Part shown: in pieces, positions 49,049 through 61,506 of the stretch
Numbering within the stretch: the stretch's first letter is position 1
Layout of the letters: every line of letters begins with the position of its first letter
Translations under genes and position numbers: made by a program
Notes under the pieces: generated by a model
What the model was told of the DNA's origin: nothing
What the model saw: only the letters and a program-made list of their open reading frames with translations
Databases searched by the model: none
Source: Osmia lignaria lignaria
Taxonomy: Eukaryota > Arthropoda > Insecta > Hymenoptera > Megachilidae
DNA length: 64,000 nt
Reading direction: 5' to 3'
NCBI RefSeq assembly: GCF_051020975.1
Contig: NW_027478158.1
Coordinates: forward strand, 4,402,001-4,466,000

Positions 49049-51017
49049 CAGCTCGCAATAGTGCAGAGTTATCTCAAAGAAAGGGGCCACGGTGTTTCTG
49101 TATCTCTATTATGTTGGTGCGGCTTCGGAACTTTTAAATATCTCGATATATCTCGAAAACTACGCTTCTGATCAAAAAATATCATAGAACATAAATTGTA
49201 GGAAACGTAATTCTCTACAAAAAAGGTCTCTTAACATTTTGCCATAGCTAGCTTCGTTTCCGAGATATTTGCAGATATATCTCAAGGGAAGGGGCCTGAC
49301 GGACATATTTCGAGATATTTCTTCTTCTTGTTGTTCTTCTTCTGCACAGCTAAGCTGGAAGTGGCATTTACAGCTCGCAATAGTGCAGAGTTATCTCAAA
49401 GAAAGGGGCCACGGTGTTTCTGTATCTCTATTTTGTTGGTGCGGCTTCGGAACTTTTAAATATCTTGATATATCTCGAGAACTACGCATCAGATAAAAAA
49501 ATATCATAGAACATAAAAAGTAGGAAACTTAATTCTCTACAAAAAAGGTCTCTTAACATTTTGCCATAGCCCTCTTCGTTTCCGAGATATTTGCAGATTT
49601 ATCTCAAGGGAAGGGGCCTGACGGACATTAATCGAGATATTTCTTCTTCTTGATGTTCTTCTTCTGCACAGCTAAGCTGGAAGTGGCATTTGCAGCTCGC
49701 AATAGTGCAGAGTTATCTCAAAGAAAGGGGCCACGGTGTTTCTGTATCTCTATTATGTTGGTGCGGCTTCGGAACTTTTAAATATCTTGATATATCTCGA
49801 GAACTACGCATCTGATCAAAGAATATCATAGAACATAAATTGTAGGAAACATAATTCTCTACAAAAAAGGTCTCTTAACATTTTGCCATAGCTCGCTTCG
49901 TTTCCGAGATATTTGCAGATATATCTCAAGGGAAGGGGCCTGACGGACATATTTCGAGATATTTCTTCTTCTTGTTGTTCTTCTTCTGCACAGCTAAGCT
50001 GGAAGTGGCATTTGCTGCTCGCACTAGTGCAGAGTTATCTCAAAGAAAGGGGCCACGGTATTTCTGTATCCCTATTATGTTGGTGCGGCTTCGGAACTTT
50101 TAAATATCTCGATATATCTCGAAAACTACGCTTCTGATCAAAAAATATCATAGAACATAAATTGTAGGAAACATAATTCTCTACACTAAAGGTCTCTTAA
50201 CATTTTGCCATACCTCGCTTCGTTTCCGAGATATTTGCAGATATATCTCAAGGGAAGGGGCCTGACGGACATATTTCGAGATATTTCTTCTTCTTGTTGT
50301 TCTTCTTCTGCACAGCTAAACTGGAAGTGGCATTTCCAGCCCGCAATAGTGCAGAGTTATCTCAAAGAGAGGGGCCATGGTGTTTCTGTATCTCTATTAT
50401 GTTGGTGCGGCTTCGGAACTTTTAAATATCTTGATATATCTCGAGAACTACGCATCTGATCAAAAAATATCATAGAAGATAAAAAGTAGGAAACTTAATT
50501 CTCTACAAAAAAGGTCTCTTAACATTTTGCCATAGCTCGCTTCGTTTCCGAGATATTTGCAGATTTATCTCAAGGGAAGGGGCCTGACGGACATATTTCG
50601 AGATATTTCCTCTTCTTGTTGTTCTTCTTCTGCACAGCTAAGCTGGAAGTGGCATTTGCGGCTCGAACTAGTGCAGAGTTATCTCAAAGAAAGGGGCCAC
50701 GGTGTTTCTGTATCTCTATTATGTTGGTGCGGCTTTGGAACTTTTAAATATCTCGATATATCTCGAAAACTACGCTTCTGATCAAAAAATATCATAGAAC
50801 ATAAATTGTAGGAAACATAATTCTCTACAAAAAAGGTCTCTTAACATTTTGCCATAGCTCGCTTCGTTTCCGAGATATTTGCCGATTCAGCTCAAAGGAA
50901 CTGGCCTGACGGACATATTTCGAGATATTTCTTCTTCTTGTTGTTCTTCCTCTGCACAGCTAAGCTGGAAGTGGCATTTGCAGCTCGCAATAGTGCAGAG
51001 TTATCTCAAAGAAAGGG
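49049..51017 (+). repeat. Repeat D, copy D1
   Basis: Matches 52270-54239 at offset 3221, then 3222 after a 1-base length change in D2. The limits are set by tttaca/tttgca at 49048 and by g/a at 51018. Shared private markers include catagctagcttcg, tattttgttgg, catttgctgctcg, cattttgcatacc-like changes after ctacactaaagg, ttccagcccgc and ggccatgg. The main difference is the altered patch in monomer 52490. Confidence 0.85.
49269..50556 (+). repeat. Dispersed cassette K, copy 3
   Basis: First three monomers as in copy 1, but the first has tattttgttgg and the third catttgctgctcg. The fourth keeps gccatacctcgc at its front but switches to an aaactgg/ttccagcccgc back half, so it is a recombinant. 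It lies 7084 bp from copy 2. Confidence 0.85.
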
Positions 51018-52269
51018 GCCACGGTGTTTCTGTATCTCTATTATGTTGGTGCGGCTTCGGAACTTTTAAATATCTCGATATATCTCGAAAACTACGCTTC
51101 TGATCAAAAAATATCATAGAACATAAATTGTAGGAAACGTAATTCTCTACAAAAAAGGTCTCTTAACATTTTGCCATAGCTAGCTTCGTTTCCGAGATAT
51201 TTGCAGATATATCTCAAGGGACATATATCTGACGGACATATTTCGAGATATTTCTTCTTCTTGTTGTTCTTCTTCTGCACAGCTAAGCTGGAAGTGGCAT
51301 TTACAGCTCGCAATAGTGCAGAGTTATCTCAAAGAAAGGGGCCACGGTGTTTCTGTATCTCTATTTTGTTGGTGCGGCTTCGGAACTTTTAAATATCTTG
51401 ATATATCTCGAGAACTACGCATCAGATAAAAAAATATCATAGAACATAAATTGTAGGAAACATAATTCTCTACAACAAAGGTCTCTTAACATTTTGTCAC
51501 AGCTCGCTTCGTCTCCGAGATATTTGCAGATATATCTCAAGGGAAGGGGCCTGACGGACATATTTCGAGATATTTCTTCTTCTTGTTGTTCTTCCTCTGC
51601 ACAGCTAAGCTGGAAGTGGCATTTGCGGCTCGCACTAGTGCAGAGTTATCTCAAAGAAAGGGGCCACGGTGTTTCTGTATCCCTATTATGTTGGTGCGGC
51701 TTCGGAACTTTTAAATATCTCGATATATCTCGAAAACTACGCTTCTGATCAAAAAATATCATAGAACATAAATTGTAGGAAACATAATTCTCTACAAAAA
51801 ACGTCTCTTAACATTTTGCCATAGCTCGCTTCGTTTCCGAGATATTTGCCGATTCAGCTCAAAGGAACTGGCCTGACGGACATATTTCGAGATATTTCTT
51901 CTTCTTGTTGTTCTTCCTCTGCACAGCTAAGCTGGAAGTGGCATTTGCAGCTCGCAATAGTGCAGAGTTATCTCAAAGAAAGGGGTCACGGTGTTTCTGT
52001 ATCCCTATTATGTTGGTGCGGCTTCTGAACTTTTAAATATCTCGATATATCTCGAAAACTACGCTTCTGACCAAAAAATATCATAGAACATAAATTGTAG
52101 GAAACATAATTCTCTACAAAAAACGTCTCTTGACATTTTGCCATAGCTCGCTTCGTTTCCGAGATATTTGCAGATTCAGCTCAACGGAACTGGCCTGACG
52201 GACATATTTCGAGATATTTCTTCTTCTTGTTGTTCTTCCTCTGCACAGCTAAGCTGGAAGTGGCATTTG
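51018..52269 (+). repeat. Segment between D1 and D2, itself duplicated on both sides
   Basis: The first part, to about 51450, matches 52307-52739 at offset 1289; the altered monomers 51201 and 52490 are a pair. From about 51430, the sequence to 52268 matches 54329-55167 at offset 2899, with markers ctacaacaaagg, ttgtcacagc, ttcgtctccg and ctcaacggaac. One difference is cttgacatttt near 52131 (cttaacatttt in the partner). These overlapping offsets require at least two further exchanges besides the D duplication. Confidence 0.8.
51201..51523 (+). repeat. Monomer with altered patch, copy 1 (323 bp)
   Basis: The usual gggaaggggcctgacgg reads gggacatatatctgacgg, one base longer. The new bases can be built from close neighbours: atatatct at 51223-51230 repeats 51207-51214, and ggacatat at 51219-51226 repeats 51234-51241. 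This fits a short template switch rather than scattered point changes. The monomer also carries the tattttgttgg and gcatcagataa markers of cassette K, first monomer. Confidence 0.82.
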
Positions 52270-52489
52270 CAGCTCGCAATAGTGCAGAGTTATCTCAAAG
52301 AAAGGGGCCACGGTGTTTCTGTATCTCTATTATGTTGGTGCGGCTTCGGAACTTTTAAATATCTCGATATATCTCGAAAACTACGCTTCTGATCAAAAAA
52401 TATCATAGAACATAAATTGTAGGAAACGTAATTCTCTACAAAAAAGGTCTCTTAACATTTTGCCATAGCTAGCTTCGTTTCCGAGATAT

Positions 52490-52812
52490 TTGCAGATATA
52501 TCTCAAGGGACATATATCTGACGGACATATTTCGAGATATTTCTTCTTCTTGTTGTTCTTCTTCTGCACAGCTAAGCTGGAAGTGGCATTTACAGCTCGC
52601 AATAGTGCAGAGTTATCTCAAAGAAAGGGGCCACGGTGTTTCTGTATCTCTATTTTGTTGGTGCGGCTTCGGAACTTTTAAATATCTTGATATATCTCGA
52701 GAACTACGCATCAGATAAAAAAATATCATAGAACATAAAAAGTAGGAAACTTAATTCTCTACAAAAAAGGTCTCTTAACATTTTGCCATAGCCCTCTTCG
52801 TTTCCGAGATAT
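52490..52812 (+). repeat. Monomer with altered patch, copy 2 (323 bp)
   Basis: Carries the same altered patch as 51201-51523, 1289 bp away. Flanks match on both sides up to about 52739, where this copy has aaaaagtagg and the other aaattgtagg. The patch arose once and was then copied. Confidence 0.82.
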
Positions 52813-53778
52813 TTGCAGATTTATCTCAAGGGAAGGGGCCTGACGGACATTAATCGAGATATTTCTTCTTCTTGATGTTCTTCTTCTGCACAGCTAAGCT
52901 GGAAGTGGCATTTGCAGCTCGCAATAGTGCAGAGTTATCTCAAAGAAAGGGGCCACGGTGTTTCTGTATCTCTATTATGTTGGTGCGGCTTCGGAACTTT
53001 TAAATATCTTGATATATCTCGAGAACTACGCATCTGATCAAAGAATATCATAGAACATAAATTGTAGGAAACATAATTCTCTACAAAAAAGGTCTCTTAA
53101 CATTTTGCCATAGCTCGCTTCGTTTCCGAGATATTTGCAGATATATCTCAAGGGAAGGGGCCTGACGGACATATTTCGAGATATTTCTTCTTCTTGTTGT
53201 TCTTCTTCTGCACAGCTAAGCTGGAAGTGGCATTTGCTGCTCGCACTAGTGCAGAGTTATCTCAAAGAAAGGGGCCACGGTATTTCTGTATCCCTATTAT
53301 GTTGGTGCGGCTTCGGAACTTTTAAATATCTCGATATATCTCGAAAACTACGCTTCTGATCAAAAAATATCATAGAACATAAATTGTAGGAAACATAATT
53401 CTCTACACTAAAGGTCTCTTAACATTTTGCCATACCTCGCTTCGTTTCCGAGATATTTGCAGATATATCTCAAGGGAAGGGGCCTGACGGACATATTTCG
53501 AGATATTTCTTCTTCTTGTTGTTCTTCTTCTGCACAGCTAAACTGGAAGTGGCATTTCCAGCCCGCAATAGTGCAGAGTTATCTCAAAGAGAGGGGCCAT
53601 GGTGTTTCTGTATCTCTATTATGTTGGTGCGGCTTCGGAACTTTTAAATATCTTGATATATCTCGAGAACTACGCATCTGATCAAAAAATATCATAGAAG
53701 ATAAAAAGTAGGAAACTTAATTCTCTACAAAAAAGGTCTCTTAACATTTTGCCATAGCTCGCTTCGTTTCCGAGATAT
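52490..53778 (+). repeat. Dispersed cassette K, copy 4
   Basis: As copy 3, including catttgctgctcg and the recombinant fourth monomer, but the first monomer has the altered patch gggacatatatctgacgg and is 323 bp long. Confidence 0.85.
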
Positions 53779-54239
53779 TTGCAGATTTATCTCAAGGGAA
53801 GGGGCCTGACGGACATATTTCGAGATATTTCCTCTTCTTGTTGTTCTTCTTCTGCACAGCTAAGCTGGAAGTGGCATTTGCGGCTCGAACTAGTGCAGAG
53901 TTATCTCAAAGAAAGGGGCCACGGTGTTTCTGTATCTCTATTATGTTGGTGCGGCTTTGGAACTTTTAAATATCTCGATATATCTCGAAAACTACGCTTC
54001 TGATCAAAAAATATCATAGAACATAAATTGTAGGAAACATAATTCTCTACAAAAAAGGTCTCTTAACATTTTGCCATAGCTCGCTTCGTTTCCGAGATAT
54101 TTGCCGATTCAGCTCAAAGGAACTGGCCTGACGGACATATTTCGAGATATTTCTTCTTCTTGTTGTTCTTCCTCTGCACAGCTAAGCTGGAAGTGGCATT
54201 TGCAGCTCGCAATAGTGCAGAGTTATCTCAAAGAAAGGG

Positions 54240-57200
54240 ACCACTGTGTTCCTGTATCTCTATTATGTTGATGCGGCTTCGAAACTTTTAAATATCTTGA
54301 TATATCTCGAGAACTACGCATCTGATCAAAAAATATCATAGAACATAAATTGTAGGAAACATAATTCTCTACAACAAAGGTCTCTTAACATTTTGTCACA
54401 GCTCGCTTCGTCTCCGAGATATTTGCAGATATATCTCAAGGGAAGGGGCCTGACGGACATATTTCGAGATATTTCTTCTTCTTGTTGTTCTTCCTCTGCA
54501 CAGCTAAGCTGGAAGTGGCATTTGCGGCTCGCACTAGTGCAGAGTTATCTCAAAGAAAGGGGCCACGGTGTTTCTGTATCCCTATTATGTTGGTGCGGCT
54601 TCGGAACTTTTAAATATCTCGATATATCTCGAAAACTACGCTTCTGATCAAAAAATATCATAGAACATAAATTGTAGGAAACATAATTCTCTACAAAAAA
54701 CGTCTCTTAACATTTTGCCATAGCTCGCTTCGTTTCCGAGATATTTGCCGATTCAGCTCAAAGGAACTGGCCTGACGGACATATTTCGAGATATTTCTTC
54801 TTCTTGTTGTTCTTCCTCTGCACAGCTAAGCTGGAAGTGGCATTTGCAGCTCGCAATAGTGCAGAGTTATCTCAAAGAAAGGGGTCACGGTGTTTCTGTA
54901 TCCCTATTATGTTGGTGCGGCTTCTGAACTTTTAAATATCTCGATATATCTCGAAAACTACGCTTCTGACCAAAAAATATCATAGAACATAAATTGTAGG
55001 AAACATAATTCTCTACAAAAAACGTCTCTTAACATTTTGCCATAGCTCGCTTCGTTTCCGAGATATTTGCAGATTCAGCTCAACGGAACTGGCCTGACGG
55101 ACATATTTCGAGATATTTCTTCTTCTTGTTGTTCTTCCTCTGCACAGCTAAGCTGGAAGTGGCATTTGCGGCTCGCACTAGTGCAGAGTTATCTCAAAGA
55201 AAGGGGCCACGGTGTTTCTGTATCTCTATTATGTTGGTGCGGCTTCGAAACTTTTAAATATCTTGATATATCTCGAGAACTACGCATCTGATCAAAAAAT
55301 ATCATACAAGATAAAAAGTAGGAAACTTAATTCTCTACAAAAAAGGTCTCTTAACATTTTGCCATAGCCCTCTTCGTTTCCGAGATATTTGCAGATTTAT
55401 CTCAAGGGAAGGGGCCTGACGGACATTAATCGAGATATTTCTTCTTCTTGTTGTTCTTCTTCTGCACAGCTAAGCTGGAAGTGGCATTTGCGGCTCGCAC
55501 TAGTGCAGAGTTATCTCAAAGAAAGGGGCCACGGTATTTCTGTATCCCTATTATGTTGGTGCGGCTTCGGAACTTTTAAATATCTCGATATATCTCGAAA
55601 ACTACGCTTCTGATCAAAAAATATCATAGAACATAAATTGTAGGAAACATAATTCTCTACACTAAAGGTCTCTTAACATTTTGTCATAGCTCGCTTCGTT
55701 TCCGAGATATTTGCAGATATATCTCAAGGGAAGGGGCCTGACGGACATATTTCGAGATATTTCTTCTTCTTGTTGTTCTTCTTCTGCACAGCTAAGCTGG
55801 AAGTGGCATTTGCGGCTCGCACTAGTGCAGAGTTATCTCAAAGAAAGGGGCCACGGTGTTTCTGTATCTCTATTATGTTGGTGCGGCTTCGGAACTTTTA
55901 AATATCTCGATATATCTCGAAACCTACGCTTCTGATCAAAAAATATCATAGAACATAAATTGTAGGAAACATACTTCTCTACAAAAAAGGTCTCTTAACA
56001 TTTTGCCATAGCTCGCTTGGTTTCCGAGATATTTGCAGATATATCTCAAGGGAAGGGGCCTGACGGACATATTTCGAGATATTTCTTCTTCTTGTTGTTC
56101 TTCTTCTGCACAGCTAAGCTGGAAGTGGCATTTACAGCTCGCAATAGTGCAGAGTTATCTCAAAGAAAGGGGCCACGGTGTTTCTGTACCTCTATTATGT
56201 TGGTGCGGCTTCGGAACTTTTAAATATCTCGATATATCTCGAAAACTACGCTTCTGATCAAAAAATATCATAGAACATAAATTGTAGGAAACATACTTCT
56301 CTACAAAAAAGGTCTCTTAACATTTTGCCATAGCTCGCTTCGTTTCCGAGATATTTGCGGATATATCTCAAGGGAAGGGGCCTGACGGACATATTTCGAG
56401 ATATTTCTTCTTCTTGTTGTTCTTCTTCTGCACAGCTAAGCTGGAAGTGGCATTTACAGCTCGCAATAGTGCAGAGTTATCTCAAAGAAAGGGGCCACGG
56501 TGTTTCTGTATCTCTATTATGTTGGTGCGGCTTCGGAACTTTTAAATATCTTGATATATCTCGAGAACTACGCATCTGATCAAAAAATATCATAGAAGAT
56601 AAAAAGTAGGAAACCTAATTCTCTACAAAAAAGGTCTCTTAACATTTTGCCATAGCTCGCTTCGTTTCCGAGATATTTGCAGATTTATCTCAAGGGAAGG
56701 GGCCTTACGGACATATTTCGAGATATTTCTTCTTCTTGTTGTTCTTCCTCTGCACAGCTAAGCTGGAAGTGGCATTTGCGGCTCGCACTAGTGCAGAGTT
56801 ATCTCAAAGAAAGGGGCCACGGTGTTTCTGTATCCCTATTATGTTGGTGCGGCTTCGGAACTTTTAAATATCTCGATATATCTCGAAAACTACGCTTCTG
56901 ATCAAAAAATATCATAGAACATAAATTGTAGGAAACATAATTCTCTACAAAAAACGTCTCTTAACATTTTGCCATAGCTCGCTTCGTTTCCGAGATATTT
57001 GCCGATTCAGCTCAAAGGAACTGGCCTGACGGACATATTTCGAGATATTTCTTCTTCTTGTTGTTCTTCCTCTGCACAGCTAAGCTGGAAGTGGCATTTG
57101 CAGCTCGCAATAGTGCAGAGTTATCTCAAAGAAAGGGGCCACGGTGTTTCTGTATCCCTATTATGTTGGTGCGGCTTCTGAACTTTTAAATATCTCGATA

Positions 57201-59252
57201 TATCTCGAAAACTACGCTTCTGACCAAAAAATATCATAGAACATAAATTGTAGGAAACATAATTCTCTACAAAAAACGTCTCTTAACATTTTGCCATAGC
57301 TCGCTTCGTTTCCGAGATATTTGCAGATTCAGCTCAAAGGAACTGGCCTGACGGACATATTTCGAGATATTTCTTCTTCTTGTTGTTCTTCCTCTGCACA
57401 GCTAAGCTGGAAGTGGCATTTGCGTCTCGCACTAGTGCAGAGTTATCTCAAAGAAAGGGGCCACGGTGTTTCTGTATCTCTATTATGTTGGTGCGGCTTC
57501 GAAACTTTTAAATATCTTGATATATCTCGAGAACTACGCATCTGATCAAAAAATATCATAGAACATAAAAAGTAGGAAACTTAATTCTCTACAAAAAAGG
57601 TCTCTTAACATTTTGCCATAGCTCGCTTCGTTTCCGAGATATTTGCAGATTTATCTCAAGGGAAGGGGCCTGACGGACATATTTCGAGATATTTCTTCTT
57701 CTTGTTGTTCTTCTTCTGCACAGCTAAGCTGGAAGTGGCATATGCGGCTCGCACTAGTGCAGAGTTATCTCAAAGAAAGGGGCCACGGTATTTCTGTATC
57801 CCTATTATGTTGGTGCGGCTTCGGAACTTTTAAATATCTTGATATATCTCGAGAACTACGCATCTGATCAAAAAATATCATAGAAGATAAAAAGTAGGAA
57901 ACTTAATTCTCTACAAAAAAGGTCTCTTAACATTTTGCCATAGCTCGCTTCGTTTCCGAGATATTTGCCGATTCAGCTCAAAGGAACTGGCCTGACGGAC
58001 ATATTTCGAGATATTTCTTCTTCTTGTTGTTCTTCCTCTGCACAGCTAAGCTGGAAGTGGCATTTGCAGCTCGCAATAGTGCAGAGTTATCTCAAAGAAA
58101 GGGGTCACGGTGTTTCTGTATCCCTATTATGTTGGTGCGGCTTCTGAACTTTTAAATATCTCGATATATCTCGAAAACTACGCTTCTGACCAAAAAATAT
58201 CATAGAACATAAATTGTAGGAAACATAATTCTCTACAAAAAACGTCTCTTAACATTTTGCCATAGCTCGCTTCGTTTCCGAGATATTTGCAGATTCAGCT
58301 CAAAGGAACTGGCCTGACGGACATATTTCGAGATATTTCTTCTTCTTGTTGTTCTTCCTCTGTACAGCTAAGCTGGAAGTGGCATTTGCGGCTCGCACTA
58401 GTGCAGAGTTATCTCAAAGAAAGGGGCCACGGTGTTTCTGTATCCCTATTATGTTGGTGCGGCTTCGGAACTTTTAAATATCTCGATATATCTCGAAAAC
58501 TACGCTTCTGATGAAAAAGTATCATAGAACATAAATTGTAGGAAACATAATTCTCTACAAAAAACGTCTCTTAACATTTTGCCATAGCTCGCTTCGTTTC
58601 CGAGATATTTGCCGATTCAGCTCAAAGGAACTGGCCTGACGGACATATTTCGAGATATTTCTTCTTCTTGTTGTTCTTCCTCTGCACAGCTAAGCTGGAA
58701 GTGGCATTTGCAGCTCGCAATAGTGCAGAGTTATCTCAAAGAAAGGGGCCACGGTGTTTCTGTATCTCTATTATGTTGGTGCGGCTTCGAAACTTTTAAA
58801 TATCTTGATATATCTCGAGAACTACGCATCTGATCAAAAAATATCATAGAACATAAAAAGTAGGAAACTTAATTCTCTACAAAAAAGGTCTCTTAACATT
58901 TTGCCATAGCTCGCTTCGTTTCCGAGATATTTGCAGATTTATCTCAAGGGAAGGGGCCTGACGGACATATTTCGAGATATTTCTTCTTCTTGTTGTTCTT
59001 CTTCTGCACAGCTAAGCTGGAAGTGGCATTTGCGGCTCGCACTAGTGCAGAGTTATCTCAAAGAAAGGGGCCACGGTGTTTCTGTATCTCTATTATGTTG
59101 GTGCGGCTTCGGAACTTTTAAATATCTCGATATATCTCGAAACCTACGCTTCTGATCAAAAAATATCATAGAACATAAATTGTAGGAAACATACTTCTCT
59201 ACAAAAAAGGTCTCTTAACATTTTGCCATAGCTCGCTTGGTTTCCGAGATAT
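54240..59252 (+). repeat. Mixed monomers with short local duplications
   Basis: Contains the end of the 2899 bp offset block (to about 55167), a fused monomer (55389), and a two-monomer block at about 55730-56320 that recurs at about 58950-59540 (3220 bp) with the markers cgaaacctacg, acatacttctc and gcttggtttcc. Monomers 56999 and 57965 (966 bp apart) share cttctgaac, which puts TGA in the open frame, and cttctgacc; the same type occurs at 37677, 51846 and 54745. Monomer 54101 has private changes ccactgtgttcctg and gttgatgcgg. Confidence 0.8.
55389..55710 (+). repeat. Fused monomer from cassette K second and third members
   Basis: The front matches the cassette second monomer (agccctcttcg before it, gacattaatcgag within). 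The remainder matches the third (cttgttgttc, gcggctcgcactag, cacggtatttctg, tatccctatt, ctacactaaagg). The last second-member marker ends at 55429 and the first third-member marker is at 55451, so the join lies in the pyrimidine tract. The result is a net loss of one monomer from the cassette, as expected from unequal exchange one unit out of register. Confidence 0.82.
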
Positions 59253-60540
59253 TTGCAGATATATCTCAAGGGAAGGGGCCTGACGGACATATTTCGAGAT
59301 ATTTCTTCTTCTTGTTGTTCTTCTTCTGCACAGCTAAGCTGGAAGTGGCATTTACAGCTCGCAATAGTGCAGAGTTATCTCAAAGAAAGGGGCCACGGTG
59401 TTTCTGTATCTCTATTATGTTGGTGCGGCTTCGGAACTTTTAAATATCTCGATATATCTCGAAAACTACGCTTCTGATCAAAAAATATCATAGAACATAA
59501 ATTGTAGGAAACATACTTCTCTACAAAAAAGGTCTCTTAACATTTTGCCATAGCTCGCTTGGTTTCCGAGATATTTGCAGATATATCTCAAGGGAAGGGG
59601 CCTGACGGACATATTTCGAGATATTTCTTCTTCTTGTTGTTCTTCTTCTGCACAGCTAAGCTGGAAGTGGCATTTACAGCTCGCAATAGTGCAGAGTTAT
59701 CTCAAAGAAAGGGGCCACGGTATTTCTGTATCCCTATTATGTTGGTGCGGCTTCGGAACTTTTAAATATCTCGATATATCTCGAAAACTACGCTTCTGAT
59801 CAAAAAATATCATAGAACATAAATTGTAGGAAACATACTTCTCTACAAAAAAGGTCTCTTAACATTTTGCCATAGCTCGCTTGGTTTCCGAGATATTTGC
59901 AGATATATCTCAAGGGAAGGGGCCTGACGGACATATTTCGAGATATTTCTTCTTCTTGTTGTTCTTCTTCTGCACAGCTAAGCTGGAAGTGGCATTTACA
60001 GCTCGCAATAGTGCAGAGTTATCTCAAAGAAAGGGGCCACGGTGTTTCTGTATGTCTATTATGTTGGTGCGGCTTCGGAACTTTTAAATATCTCGATATA
60101 TCTCGAAAACTACGCTTCTGATCAAAAAATATCATAGAACATAAATTGTAGGAAACATACTTCTCTACAAAAAAGGTCTCTTAACATTTTGCCATAGCTC
60201 GCTTGCTTTCCGAGATATTTGCAGATATATCTCAAGGGAAGGGGCCTGACGGACATATTTCGAGATATTTCTTCTTCTTGTTGTTCTTCTTCTGCACAGC
60301 TAAGCTGGAAGTGGCATTTACAGCTCGCAATAGTGCAGAGTTATCTCAAAGAAAGGGGCCACGGTGTTTCTGTATCTCTATTATGTTGGTGCGGCATCGG
60401 AACTTTTAAATATCTTGATATATCTCGAGAACTACGCATCAGATAAAAAAATATCATAGAACATAAAAAGTAGGAAACTTAATTCTCTACAAAAAAGGTC
60501 TCTTAACATTTTGCCATAGCCCTCTTCGTTTCCGAGATAT
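59253..60540 (+). repeat. Run of four consecutive near-identical monomers
   Basis: Monomers 59253, 59575, 59897 and 60219 share gcttggtttcc (gcttgctttcc in the last) just before each and atatatctcaaggg with acagctcgcaatag. The first three also share the tail acatacttctc. Private differences are few: cacggtatttctg with tatccc in 59575, tatgtctatt in 59897, and gcggcatcgg with a different tail in 60219. This is amplification at single-monomer period, unlike the longer-period repeats elsewhere. Confidence 0.83.
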
Positions 60541-61506
60541 TTGCAGATTTATCTCAAGGGAAGGGGCCTGACGGACATTAATCGAGATATTTCTTCTTCT
60601 TGATGTTCTTGTTCTGCACAGCTAAGCTGGAAGTGGCATTTGCAGCTCGCAATAGTGCAGAGTTATCTCAAAGAAAGGGGCCACGGTGTTTCTGTATCTC
60701 TATTATGTTGGTGCGGCTTCGGAACTTTTAAATATCTTGATATATCTCGAGAACTACGCATCTGATCAAAGAATATCATAGAACATAAATTGTAGGAAAC
60801 ATAATTCTCTACAAAAAAGGTCTCTTAACATTTTGCCATAGCTCGCTTCGTTTCCGAGATATTTGCAGATATATCTCAAGGGAAGGGGCCTGACGGACAT
60901 ATTTCGAGATATTTCTTCTTCTTGTTGTTCTTCTTCTGCACAGCTAAGCTGGAAGTGGCATTTGCGGCTCGCACTAGTGCAGAGTTATCTCAAAGAAAGG
61001 GGCCACGGTATTTCTGTATCCCTATTATGTTGGTGCGGCTTCGGAACTTTTAAATATCTCGATATATCTCGAAAACTACGCTTCTGATCAAAAAATATCA
61101 TAGAACATAAATTGTAGGAAACATAATTCTCTACACTAAAGGTCTCTTAACATTTTGCCATACCTCGCTTCGTTTCCGAGATATTTGCAGATATATCTCA
61201 AGGGAAGGGGCCTGACGGACATATTTCGAGATATTTCTTCTTCTTGTTGTTCTTCTTCTGCACAGCTAAGCTGGAAGTGGCATTTACAGCTCGCAATAGT
61301 GCAGAGTTATCGCAAAGAAAGGGGCCACGGTGTTTCTGTATCTCTATTATGTTGGTGCGGCTTCGGAACTTTTAAATATCTCGATATATCTCGAAAACTA
61401 CGCTTCTGATCAAAAAATATCATAGAACATAAATTGTAGGAAACATACTTCTCTACAAAAAAGGTCTCTTAACATTTTGCCATAGCTCGCTTGGTTTCCG
61501 AGATAT
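60219..61506 (+). repeat. Dispersed cassette K, copy 5
   Basis: Same series as copy 1 with private changes: cttgctttccg before the first monomer, gcggcatcgg within it, and cttgatgttcttgttc in the second. The fourth has the gccatacctcgc front but an acagctcgcaatag middle with tatcgcaaag. It lies 7729 bp from copy 4 and outside the dense 37-55 kb cluster. Confidence 0.85.

Larger units (their letters stand above)
52270..54239 (+). repeat. Repeat D, copy D2
   Basis: Second copy of the D segment. It repeats D1 in order (taatcg monomer, gctgctcg monomer, ttccagcccgc monomer, gctcgaactag monomer) but has the altered patch gggacatatatctgacgg in its first full monomer. That patch is shared with 51201 and absent from 49269, so D2 is a recombinant of two sources or was partly converted. 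Confidence 0.85.

Noticed and set aside
42185..49269. The 7084 bp spacing between cassette copies 2 and 3 as a third instance of repeat A
   Set aside because: The spacing equals repeat A by number of monomers, but the monomers are of different types, so the equality is probably chance.
58495..58525. Hammerhead ribozyme, as known in some invertebrate satellites
   Set aside because: One monomer has ctgatga from a single substitution, but other copies read ctgatca and no flanking stems or correctly placed gaaa core were found.
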